In this document: piece after piece, positions 1 through 7,384 of the stretch
How positions within the stretch are numbered: the stretch's first letter is position 1
Layout of the letters: every line of letters begins with the position of its first letter
NCBI GenBank assembly: GCA_035293985.1
Contig: DATGLS010000040.1
Span: 128,912-192,911, forward strand
DNA: 64,000 nucleotides
Origin: JAVDCA01 sp035293985
Lineage (GTDB): Bacteria > Pseudomonadota > Alphaproteobacteria > Rhizobiales > Xanthobacteraceae
Direction: 5' to 3'
The notes under the pieces: model-generated
Told to the model about the DNA's origin: nothing
Database searches by the model: none
What the model saw: the letters and a program-made list of their open reading frames with translations, nothing else
Position numbers and translations under genes: made by a program

Positions 1-510
1 GGGCTGCCGAAGGGCTCGCGCGACATCGCGGGTGCGCGGCAGATGTTCGCCGACGGGCTCGCGGCCGTGCTGCCGCACGCCCGCGCCGCCAAGGTACCGC
101 TCGCGCTCGAGCCGATGCATCCGATCTATGCCGCCGATCGCGGCGTCATCTCGACCATCGCCGAGATGAACGATCTGTGCGACCGGTTCGGCGACGGGCT
201 CGGCATCGCGGTCGACACCTATCATGTCTGGTGGGACCCCAACCTCGGGCGCGAGATCGCGCGCGCCGGAAAGCGCATCATCAGCCACCACATCTGCGAC
301 TGGCTGGTGCCGACCCGCCACATGCTCAACGATCGCGGCATGATGGGTGACGGCGTGATCGATTTCCCGGCGATCCGCCGCATGATCGAGGCCGCCGGCT
401 ATCGCGGCGTCCAGGAGGTCGAGATCTTCTCCGACGACTGGTGGTCGCGCCCCGGCGACGAGGTGCTGCGCGTCGCGATGGAGCGGTTCAAGACGGTGTG
501 CCAGGCGTAA
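1..510 (+). CDS. Sugar phosphate isomerase/epimerase, 3' part (TIM barrel)
   Basis: The gene is cut by the left edge of the window. Its frame is open from base 1 and gives about 169 C-terminal residues. The protein looks like the AP-endonuclease-2/xylose-isomerase-like TIM-barrel family. Visible metal-site candidates are Glu in LALEP, Asp and His in VDTYHVW, His in SHHICDW and Glu in QEVEIFS, in the order usual for this family. Members isomerise or epimerise sugars and polyols such as hexuloses or inositol derivatives; the substrate cannot be told from this fragment. The stop is 45 bases from the stop of the convergent amidotransferase, with a hairpin between them. Confidence 0.75.
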   Translation, partial: GLPKGSRDIAGARQMFADGLAAVLPHARAAKVPLALEPMHPIYAADRGVISTIAEMNDLCDRFGDGLGIAVDTYHVWWDPNLGREIARAGKRIISHHICDWLVPTRHMLNDRGMMGDGVIDFPAIRRMIEAAGYRGVQEVEIFSDDWWSRPGDEVLRVAMERFKTVCQA

Positions 511-516
511 ATCTTT

Positions 517-549
517 ACCCTCCCCTGAAGGGCCCTGAAGGGGGAGGGT
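517..549. terminator. GC-rich hairpin between convergent genes
   Basis: The arms ACCCTCCCCT (517-526) and AGGGGGAGGGT (539-549) form an imperfect stem with one bulged G. It lies between two convergent stop codons. A short run of T lies before it on the plus strand, none after. It may act as a bidirectional terminator. The same sequence style (ccctcccc...ggggaggg) also occurs as a dispersed repeat in Rhizobiales, so it may be mobile in origin. Confidence 0.5.
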
Positions 550-554
550 GAGAC

Positions 555-1340
555 CTACTCCGCGGCGATCCGCATCGCCAGATCGATCGGCGCGATCTCG
601 ACCCGCTCGCCGGCGCGGGCGATGACCATGTGCTCGGGCGGCACCGGGATCCAGCTTTCGCGGTCGGTGTCGAGCGGCTCGGAGACGAGCAGCAGGTTGC
701 CCTCCGACGTGCGGTAGTAGAGCGTATTGGCCGCATCGTTGGCGGAGAAGCGGAACGCGTAGAGGCTCTTGCCGTCGGTCAGCGCCGAGGTGAAGCGCAG
801 CGGGTCCTTGTAGGCGTGGCCGATCTCGGTGAGCGCCTGCAGCGTGCGCAGCGTTGCGCCGATCGGATCGCGGTCGGCGCCGGCGCCGAGGATGGCCAGG
901 AAGACGGCCTCCGAATCGGTCGTGCCGATGCGCGAGGGATAGAGCGCATCCGGGATCAGGCTCTCGACCTTGCGGCGCACGCGCGCCCAGTTCCCGACCG
1001 AGCCGTTGTGCATGAACATCCAGCGCCCGGACACGAACGGGTGGCAGTTCGGCCGCGTCGTCGGCGTCGCCGTCGCGGCGCGCACGTGGGCGAAAAAGAG
1101 ATGCGAGCGGATGTGGCGGCAGAGATAGCGCAGGTTCTCGTCCGACCAGGCGGGGCGGACCTCGCGATAGAGCCCGGGCTCGGGATGCTCGCCGTACCAG
1201 CCGAGGCCGAAGCCGTCGCCGTTGGTGCCGGCGGTCGATTCGAGCGCCCGGATGCTCTGCTCGATCAGCGAGTGGGCCGGGGAGGTGACGTAGTGTTCCA
1301 GCGGGATCGTTTCACCGCGATAGGCAATCCAGCGGCACAT
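555..1340 (-). CDS. Class II glutamine amidotransferase (EgtC/YafJ-like)
   Basis: The 261-residue protein has an N-terminal Ntn-hydrolase glutaminase fold. After removal of Met1, Cys2 (start MCRWIAY) would be the nucleophile that releases ammonia from glutamine. HVRAAT near residue 87 and HNGSVGN near residue 112 are the usual glutamine-binding and oxyanion motifs of this family. No synthase domain follows, so it is a free-standing amidotransferase/gamma-glutamyl hydrolase like YafJ or EgtC. No ergothioneine (egt) genes are nearby, so an EgtC role is not supported. It is transcribed alone on the minus strand and the start is fixed by the Cys2 requirement. Confidence 0.85.
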   Translation of the reverse strand: MCRWIAYRGETIPLEHYVTSPAHSLIEQSIRALESTAGTNGDGFGLGWYGEHPEPGLYREVRPAWSDENLRYLCRHIRSHLFFAHVRAATATPTTRPNCHPFVSGRWMFMHNGSVGNWARVRRKVESLIPDALYPSRIGTTDSEAVFLAILGAGADRDPIGATLRTLQALTEIGHAYKDPLRFTSALTDGKSLYAFRFSANDAANTLYYRTSEGNLLLVSEPLDTDRESWIPVPPEHMVIARAGERVEIAPIDLAMRIAAE

Positions 1341-1481
1341 GGTTCTTCATCTGGCGCGTCTGCCGGAAATGCGAGAGGCGCATTCCGGATGTTGTTCCTG
1401 AATGGCTAATGTCAAGTTACCGGCAAACCGGCTCGAGGGAAACAGAGTCTGATGGCGAATCGTGTTGGCTTTTGGGCGGTA

Positions 1482-2621
1482 TTATCGCGCCCGCCACACG
1501 AAGGCGGCGCTGACCACGTAGTTCCACACCGCGCCCATCAGGGCGCCGCCGAGGCCCGCGACCCACCAGCGCGGGTCGTAGTCGTAGATCCAGTTCGCCA
1601 CCCCGACGTTCGACAGGGCGCCGACCGCGCAGATCACCTCGAAGCTCAGGAGGCCGGTGATGAAGCGCCAGCCGGCGAGGCGTTGGTCGCGATAGGTGAG
1701 CGCGTTGTTGAGCACGAAATTCCAGGCGATCGCGCCGACCGTCGCGACCGCCTGCGCCGGGCCGAACGCGAGCCCGCCGAGATCGACCATGCCGGCGAGC
1801 GCCGCCATGTGGATGAACACGCCGGTCAGCCCGACGAAGCAGAACATCAGGAAGCGGAAAGAGACGGCGTCGTTGGTGAGCTTGGCGAGCACGAGGGCGA
1901 AGAAGTCGAGCACGATGCGAGCGTCGAGCTTGCTCTCGCCGTGCTGGCGCTCGCGAAAGACGTACGGCAGCTCGGCGATGCGCAGCGTGCCGCCGGCAGT
2001 GGCGACGATGTCGAGCAGGATTTTGAAGCCTTGGCTCGAGAGCCTTGGCGCCAGCTCCTCGACGGCGGCGCGGCGGAGCATGAAAAAGCCGCTCATCGGG
2101 TCGGTGAGGCTGACGCGCAACAGCTTGCGCGCCAACTCCGTCGACCAGCGGCTGTAATTGGCGCGCCGTCCCAACAGGCCCTGGGCGGAGCCGGTGCCGA
2201 CATAGCGGCTCGCCACCGCAAGGTCGACGTCGCCCGGACGCAGCCGCGTCAGCATGCCGGTGAGCAGCGTCTCGTCATGCTGCAGATCGGCGTCCATGAC
2301 GGCGACGAAGCGCGCCTGACTGGCCAGCATGCCCTCGAGGCAGGCGCCCGCGAGCCCGCGGCGGCCGATGCGGCGGATGCAACGCACGCGCGCGTCGTTC
2401 TCGCCGATCGAGCGGACCACGGCAGCGGTGCCGTCGGAGGAGTTGTCGTCGACGAAGATGACTTCCCAGTCGATGCCTTCGAGGGTGCGCTGCAGGCGGG
2501 CGACGAGCAGCGGAACATTGGCGCGCTCGTTGAAGGTCGGCACCACCACGGTCAGCTCGGGAGCCGGCCGGGTTGCCGCACGTGTGAGCGGCGTCGTCTT
2601 GCTTTCGACCAGAACGCTCAT
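1482..2621 (-). CDS. Family 2 glycosyltransferase with C-terminal GtrA-like membrane domain
   Basis: The N-terminal half is a GT2 domain of the dolichol-phosphate-mannose synthase type, with TVVVPTFNE, nucleotide-binding VDDNSSDGT and metal-binding VMDADLQHD. The last ~115 residues form four hydrophobic segments resembling GtrA (FLMFCFVGLTGVF through WNYVVSAAFVW). The protein probably makes or flips a polyprenyl-phosphate sugar in the inner membrane. I chose the ATG at 2621 (about 379 residues), because the upstream start at 2705 would leave only 3 bases to the divergent gene and adds a non-conserved, Arg-rich leader. The divergent neighbour is a GT39-type transferase that could use the lipid-linked sugar. 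Confidence 0.85.
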   Translation of the reverse strand: MSVLVESKTTPLTRAATRPAPELTVVVPTFNERANVPLLVARLQRTLEGIDWEVIFVDDNSSDGTAAVVRSIGENDARVRCIRRIGRRGLAGACLEGMLASQARFVAVMDADLQHDETLLTGMLTRLRPGDVDLAVASRYVGTGSAQGLLGRRANYSRWSTELARKLLRVSLTDPMSGFFMLRRAAVEELAPRLSSQGFKILLDIVATAGGTLRIAELPYVFRERQHGESKLDARIVLDFFALVLAKLTNDAVSFRFLMFCFVGLTGVFIHMAALAGMVDLGGLAFGPAQAVATVGAIAWNFVLNNALTYRDQRLAGWRFITGLLSFEVICAVGALSNVGVANWIYDYDPRWWVAGLGGALMGAVWNYVVSAAFVWRAR

Positions 2622-2708
2622 CCGCCAGCCCGAATCCCGCCCTAACGACGTACCAAACCTGTCGCCGCCGCCCCGATAGGGTGATATCCCGGCCGCGCGC
2701 GACATTCA

Positions 2709-4298
2709 ATGCGGGCAAGTCCTGATGAAGCCCTGACGGCACGGGAACGGGATTGGAACTTGGCGACCTTACGCGCTCCCATCGGCATCAAATCGGCGCT
2801 CGACCGCCTGATCGCGGCGTTGACCGATCCGGCGCGCCGGGAACGCACGGCGATCGCGGTCCTCGCCGTCTATTGCTCACTGTGGGCGCTCTATGGCGCG
2901 ATCGCCAAGGGCAGCCAGGACGTGCACTTCGACATGGGCGAGATGGTCGCCTGGTCGCGCGAGGCGACCTGGGGCACGCCAAAGCATCCTCCGCTCGGGG
3001 CGTGGCTCGTGCGCGCCTGGTTCAGCGTGTTTCCCCTCGCCGACTGGTCCTACTACCTCTTCGCCATGATGGTCGCGACCGTCGCGCTGTGGCTCGCGTG
3101 GCGGATCTCGCGGCACTACCTCGGTCCGGAGAAGCGGGTCGTGGGCCTCGCGCTGCTCACGCTGGTGCCGTTCTTCAATTTCCATGCGCTGAAGTACAAC
3201 GCCAACACCGTGATGCTGCCGCTGTGGGCGGCCGCGACGGCGGCGTTCCTGCGCTCCTATGAGACCCGCAACGTCCTCATCGCGGCGCTCGCCGGCGTCA
3301 CGGCGGCGGCGGCGATGCTCGGCAAATACTGGTCGGCCGTGTTGCTGCTCGGCCTCGGGCTTGCAGCGCTGATCGACCAGCGGCGCGCGGCCTATTTCCG
3401 CTCGTCCGCGCCATGGATCACCATCGCGGCCGGGAGCCTTGCGCTCGCGCCGCACGTCGCGTGGCTCCATGCCCACGACTTCACGCCGTTTGCCTATGCG
3501 ATGGATACACATCCAGGCACGCTGCTCGAGTGTCTGTGGTCCGGCGTCAACTACGTGATCGGGGCTGCGGCCTACGTCGCGGTGCCGGTCATGCTGGCGC
3601 TGCTCGCCGCATGGCCTTCGCCGGCGGCGCTGCGCGACATGATTTGGCCAGAAGCTCCCGATCGCAAGCTCGTCGTGCTCGCCTTCGTGCTTCCGCTCGC
3701 GCTGCCGACGCTGTTCGCGGTCGCCGCGCATGAGGTCGTCACGTCGCTGTGGGCGATTGCCAGCATGACGCTCTTGCCGGCGGTGCTGCTGTCCTCGCCG
3801 CGGAGCGTCGTGCCGCAGGTTGCCGCGCGCCGCATCGTCGGCTTCGCGGTCGCGTTTCCGCTGATCGCGCTCGCGCTGTCGCCGGTGATCGCCTTGGTCA
3901 TCCACCGCGGCGGCGTGCCGAACTATGCGACCCACTATCGCGGCGTCGCGCGCGCGGTCGAGAGCGCCTGGGCGCAGACCACCGATCGCCCGCTGCGCTT
4001 CATCGGCAGCTACAACAATCTGCTCTACGGCGCGCTGTTCTACCTGCCGCGCGAGGCCGCGCCGCTCGAGATCGTCAATCCGGCGGTCACGCCGTGGATC
4101 GACGAGGCGCAAGTCGCCCGCGACGGCATCGCCCTGGTCTGCCCGACCGTGGAGACCACCTGCATGCACGCGCTCGAGGCGCGCGCCGCGCAGGGCGCCG
4201 TCGGACGCCGCATCGAGGTCGAGATCACGCGCCGCTATTTCGGGACGGACGACAAGCCCGACCGGTTCCTCATCGTGACGATCAAGCCGCGGGAGTAG
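2709..4298 (+). CDS. GT39 (ArnT/PMT-like) membrane glycosyltransferase
   Basis: The 529-residue polytopic protein begins with a short cytosolic stretch, then many hydrophobic helices and a periplasmic C-terminal part (about residues 400-529). The first periplasmic loop carries acidic residues followed by KHPPLGAW, as in the PMT_2/ArnT family, where an Asp/Glu pair is catalytic. Such enzymes move a sugar from undecaprenyl phosphate onto lipid A or another envelope acceptor. The paired divergent GT2-GtrA gene may supply the donor. Donor and acceptor are unknown. Confidence 0.75.
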   Translation: MRASPDEALTARERDWNLATLRAPIGIKSALDRLIAALTDPARRERTAIAVLAVYCSLWALYGAIAKGSQDVHFDMGEMVAWSREATWGTPKHPPLGAWLVRAWFSVFPLADWSYYLFAMMVATVALWLAWRISRHYLGPEKRVVGLALLTLVPFFNFHALKYNANTVMLPLWAAATAAFLRSYETRNVLIAALAGVTAAAAMLGKYWSAVLLLGLGLAALIDQRRAAYFRSSAPWITIAAGSLALAPHVAWLHAHDFTPFAYAMDTHPGTLLECLWSGVNYVIGAAAYVAVPVMLALLAAWPSPAALRDMIWPEAPDRKLVVLAFVLPLALPTLFAVAAHEVVTSLWAIASMTLLPAVLLSSPRSVVPQVAARRIVGFAVAFPLIALALSPVIALVIHRGGVPNYATHYRGVARAVESAWAQTTDRPLRFIGSYNNLLYGALFYLPREAAPLEIVNPAVTPWIDEAQVARDGIALVCPTVETTCMHALEARAAQGAVGRRIEVEITRRYFGTDDKPDRFLIVTIKPRE

Positions 4299-4303
4299 AG
4301 GTC

Positions 4304-4400
4304 GTCATTGCGAGGCGTGCGCAGCACGCCGACAAGCATCTCGATCCACAACGACTTGCGCCACGAGCTTGCTTCGGGCGCTACGCGCCCTCGCAATGAC
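4304..4400. repeat. Palindromic intergenic repeat, family A (gtcattgcgag)
   Basis: The ends are the exact inverted repeat GTCATTGCGAG (4304-4314) and CTCGCAATGAC (4390-4400). The inside carries shorter inverted pieces around gcttcgggcgc. It lies between convergent genes and resembles the copies at 15062-15154 and 57311-57402. It can fold into a long hairpin and could stop transcription from both sides. Confidence 0.8.
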
Positions 4401-4408
4401 GTGGGTGA

Positions 4409-5827
4409 TCAATACCGATACTGATCCGACTTGAACGGCCCCTCGGCCGGAATGCCGATGTAGCTCGCCTGCTTCTCGGTCATCTTGGTGAGCTTGGCGC
4501 CGATCTTGTCGAGGTGCAGTCGCGCGACCTTCTCGTCGAGGTGCTTCGGCAGCGTGTAGACCTTCTTCTGGTACTTGCCGGGATTGGTCCACAGCTCGAT
4601 CTGCGCCAGCGTCTGGTTGGTGAACGACGAGGACATCACGAAGCTCGGATGGCCCATGGCGTTGCCCAGGTTCACGAGCCGGCCTTCCGACAGGAGGATG
4701 ATGCGCTTGCCGTCGGCGAACTCGATCTCGTCGACCTGCGGCTTGACGTTGTGCCACTTCAGGTTCCGCAGCGCGCCGACTTGGATCTCCGAGTCGAAGT
4801 GCCCGATGTTGCACACGATGGCGCGATGCTTCATCGCGCGCATGTGGTCGATCGTGATCACGTCGACGTTGCCGGTCGCGGTCACGAAGATGTCGGCGCG
4901 CTTGGTCGCGTCCTCCATGGTGGTGACCTCGTAGCCGTCCATCGCGGCCTGCAGCGCGCAGATCGGGTCGATCTCCGACACCATCACGCGGCAGCCGGCC
5001 TGGCGCAGCGAAGCGGCCGAGCCCTTGCCGACGTCGCCGTAGCCGGCGACCATCGCGATCTTGCCGGCCATCATCACGTCGGTGCCGCGGCGGATGCCGT
5101 CGACCAGCGACTCGCGGCAGCCGTAGAGGTTGTCGAACTTCGACTTGGTCACCGAGTCGTTGACGTTGATGGCGGGAAACAGCAGCCGGCCTTCCTTCTC
5201 CATCTGGTAGAGCCGGTGCACGCCCGTGGTCGTCTCCTCGGTCACGCCCTTGATGCCTTTGGCGACCTTCGCGTACCAGCCGGGCTGCTGCTTGATCCGC
5301 TTCTGGATCGCGGCGAACAGCACCTCCTCTTCCTCATTGGTCGGCTTCGACACCACGGACGGATTGCTCTCCGCCTGCATGCCGAGATGCATGAGCAGTG
5401 TCGCGTCGCCACCGTCGTCGAGGATCATGTTGGGACCGCCGCCGTCCGACCATTCGAAGATGCGGTGGGTGTAGTCCCAGTACTCCTGCAGGCTCTCGCC
5501 CTTCACGGCGAACACCGGCGTGCCGCCGGCCGCGATCGCGGCCGCAGCGTGGTCCTGGGTCGAGTAGATGTTGCACGAGGCCCAGCGCACGTCGGCGCCG
5601 AGCGCCTTGAGGGTCTCGATCAGCACCGCGGTCTGAATCGTCATGTGCAGGGAGCCGGCGATGCGGGCGCCACGCAACGGCTGCTTCGCCCCGAACTCCT
5701 CGCGCGTCGCCATCAGACCGGGCATCTCGGTCTCGGCCATGGAGAGCTCTTTGCGGCCCCATTCGGCGAGGCCGATGTCCTTGACGACGTAGTCGTGCGG
5801 AGCGGCTTTCTTTTGCGCTGCGGTCAT
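4409..5827 (-). CDS. ahcY: Adenosylhomocysteinase (S-adenosylhomocysteine hydrolase)
   Basis: The 472-residue protein hydrolyses S-adenosylhomocysteine to adenosine and homocysteine with bound NAD in the cytosol, removing the inhibitory product of methyltransferases. Clear signatures are the NAD-binding motif VAGYGDVGKGSA, substrate-domain SCNIYSTQDHAAAAI, and the typical C-terminus ending PFKSDQYRY. The length fits alphaproteobacterial SahH. It follows the HPr gene on the same strand with a 140-bp gap that carries an AT-rich inverted repeat, suggesting its own promoter and control. Confidence 0.97.
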   Translation of the reverse strand: MTAAQKKAAPHDYVVKDIGLAEWGRKELSMAETEMPGLMATREEFGAKQPLRGARIAGSLHMTIQTAVLIETLKALGADVRWASCNIYSTQDHAAAAIAAGGTPVFAVKGESLQEYWDYTHRIFEWSDGGGPNMILDDGGDATLLMHLGMQAESNPSVVSKPTNEEEEVLFAAIQKRIKQQPGWYAKVAKGIKGVTEETTTGVHRLYQMEKEGRLLFPAINVNDSVTKSKFDNLYGCRESLVDGIRRGTDVMMAGKIAMVAGYGDVGKGSAASLRQAGCRVMVSEIDPICALQAAMDGYEVTTMEDATKRADIFVTATGNVDVITIDHMRAMKHRAIVCNIGHFDSEIQVGALRNLKWHNVKPQVDEIEFADGKRIILLSEGRLVNLGNAMGHPSFVMSSSFTNQTLAQIELWTNPGKYQKKVYTLPKHLDEKVARLHLDKIGAKLTKMTEKQASYIGIPAEGPFKSDQYRY

Positions 5828-5923
5828 GAGCGGTCCTTGTCTGGAAGCTGTCGAGGCGCGGACGATCGTTCGGCCGCGGTCCGGACGTGCCTATAGCAGG
5901 GCGCTGGCCGGCCTGCAATAAAC

Positions 5924-5943
5924 ATATAAAGCTTTCTTTATAT
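5924..5943. promoter_or_regulatory. Perfect 8-4-8 AT-rich inverted repeat upstream of ahcY (possible SahR operator)
   Basis: ATATAAAG and CTTTATAT flank the four bases CTTT, an unusually AT-rich island in GC-rich DNA. The site is about 97-116 bases before the ahcY start. ArsR-family SahR regulators sense S-adenosylhomocysteine and control ahcY in several Proteobacteria through AT-rich palindromes. Assignment to SahR is inference; the dyad itself is seen directly. Confidence 0.5.
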
Positions 5944-5967
5944 CCGCCTTGGAGGGGCCGGCGAGCC

Positions 5968-6297
5968 CTATTCTTCCTCGCCGAACCGGCTGGAAATCAG
6001 CACCTCGAGCGCCGTGATGACGGCCTCGGCGTCTTTGCCGCAAGCATCCACCGTGATGTCCGTGCCGGGGCCGGCGCCGAGCGTCATCAGGCCGAGAATG
6101 GACTTGCCGCCGACGCTCTCGCCGCAACGCGTGACGCGCACGTCGGCATCGAATTTCTCCACCGTCTGGACGAACTTCGCCGACGCGCGGGCGTGCAGCC
6201 CCTTCTCGTTGCAGATGTGGAGGACGCGGACGATGGCACCGTCCCGCGACGGCGGGGCGTCGGTATAGTCGTCTGTCAGGCCGCGCGATTCAGTCAT
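5968..6297 (-). CDS. ptsH: HPr-family phosphocarrier protein (PTS)
   Basis: The 109-residue protein has the HPr active-site motif GLHARASAKFV, whose His accepts phosphate from PEP via enzyme I. The regulatory-Ser region GKSILGLM is the probable target of the HPr kinase encoded just upstream. A ~24-residue N-terminal extension precedes the HPr fold, as in many Rhizobiales homologues. The start overlaps the EIIA stop by four bases (ATGA), indicating translational coupling. No sugar permease EIIB/EIIC is in the window, so the role is probably regulatory. Confidence 0.93.
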   Translation of the reverse strand: MTESRGLTDDYTDAPPSRDGAIVRVLHICNEKGLHARASAKFVQTVEKFDADVRVTRCGESVGGKSILGLMTLGAGPGTDITVDACGKDAEAVITALEVLISSRFGEEE

Positions 6298-6698
6298 TTC
6301 CCGGCAAGCACTCGGCTCGCAATTGTGATGTATTTACGGCCCGATTCCTGGGCGGCGGCGACGGCCTCGGCGAGCGGGCAGCCCTCGCCGCGGACTTTCG
6401 CAAGCTTGACGAGCATCGGCAGGTTGATGCCGGCGAGCACCTCGACCCGCGGACGGCTCATCACCGAGATGGCGAGATTCGATGGCGTGCCGCCGAACAT
6501 GTCGGTCAGGATGGCGACGCCATCGCCGCTATCGACCCGCTTCACCGCCTCGATAATGTCGCGGCGGCACTGCTCGCCGTTGTCGTCCGGTCCGATGCTG
6601 ATCGCTTCGATCTGCGACTGCGGGCCGACCACGTGCTCCAGGGCGGCGCGGAACTCAACGGCGAGCCGCCCATGGGTAACGATCACAAGGCCGATCAT
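6294..6698 (-). CDS. PTS EIIA component, mannose/fructose family (regulatory EIIA-Man)
   Basis: The 134-residue protein starts MIGLVIVTHGRLA, with His9 the expected phosphorylation site accepting phosphate from HPr. LTDMFGGTPSNLA is the conserved second signature of the EIIA-Man fold. In Rhizobiales this protein occurs without a matching EIIB/EIIC and acts as the output of a regulatory PTS. It lies between hprK and HPr, and overlaps HPr by four bases. Confidence 0.93.
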   Translation of the reverse strand: MIGLVIVTHGRLAVEFRAALEHVVGPQSQIEAISIGPDDNGEQCRRDIIEAVKRVDSGDGVAILTDMFGGTPSNLAISVMSRPRVEVLAGINLPMLVKLAKVRGEGCPLAEAVAAAQESGRKYITIASRVLAGK

Positions 6699-6943
6699 TG
6701 GAACTCCTCGCGGGCGCCAAGAGCTTTAGGTGCGCTTTAGGTGCGCCGCACGAAAGGGCCACATTCATGACCACGCGAACCCCGAAGTGCAAGGGGCTCG
6801 CTGGCGTTATCTAGGCAATATGCCGCAATGCAGCAACACTCCCCGTGAAGTCGACCCCAAGGGATGGGTTTGTGGGCAGCTAATCGTAACATGGTTAATT
6901 TTGTGCCCAGTGGTGAATCGTAGGGACTTCGCCCAGATCGGCC

Positions 6944-7384
6944 TCAGCCCGCCAGGTCGGAAGCGAGACTGGCCAAAATCAGCGGGACGGGATCCGCCCC
7001 CGCTGCGACCGGGAGTCGCGGGAGCGTAATACCTTCAACGGCGACCTGTAGACCTGCCGCCTCCGGCAGGCGTGCGCTTTCTGCCGCGGCCAGGTCCACC
7101 ACCCGGCCGACCACGGCAGCGGGTTCGTAGGCGAGGCGGCGAATGCCGAGGCCGTGCACCTCGATCAGACCGGCATTTTGCGGCAGAGGGCGCACCACCA
7201 GGCGTCCGTGATGCGGCTCGACCAGGCTGCGGTCGTCGGCCACGAGGCGGACGAACGGCAGGGCGCCGCTGTGCGCTTGCCATAGCAGGGCGAGGGCGAG
7301 CCGCGATTTGCCGGCGCCGGACGGCCCGCGGATCAGCAGCGCACGGGCGCCGACCAGAACCGCGGAAGCGTGAATCGACGCCAT
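6944..7384 (-). CDS. hprK: HPr kinase/phosphorylase, short alphaproteobacterial form
   Basis: About 146 residues, holding only the C-terminal kinase domain; Firmicute HprK is about twice as long. The Walker A motif GPSGAGKSRLAL, the acidic ADDRS segment and the VHGLGI signature are visible. It phosphorylates the regulatory Ser of HPr. The ATG at 7384 is preferred over the longer open frame because MASIHASAVLVG matches family starts and because it shares one base with the chvG stop (TGATG). This links two-component signalling and the PTS in one transcript. Confidence 0.93.
   Translation of the reverse strand: MASIHASAVLVGARALLIRGPSGAGKSRLALALLWQAHSGALPFVRLVADDRSLVEPHHGRLVVRPLPQNAGLIEVHGLGIRRLAYEPAAVVGRVVDLAAAESARLPEAAGLQVAVEGITLPRLPVAAGADPVPLILASLASDLAG

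Noticed and set aside
555..1340. Assignment as EgtC of ergothioneine synthesis
   Set aside because: No egtB or egtD is adjacent; only the class II amidotransferase fold is supported.
6730..7029. 99-codon plus-strand ORF upstream of EIIA
   Set aside because: It runs into the hprK coding region on the other strand, has no clear ribosome binding site and no family pattern.
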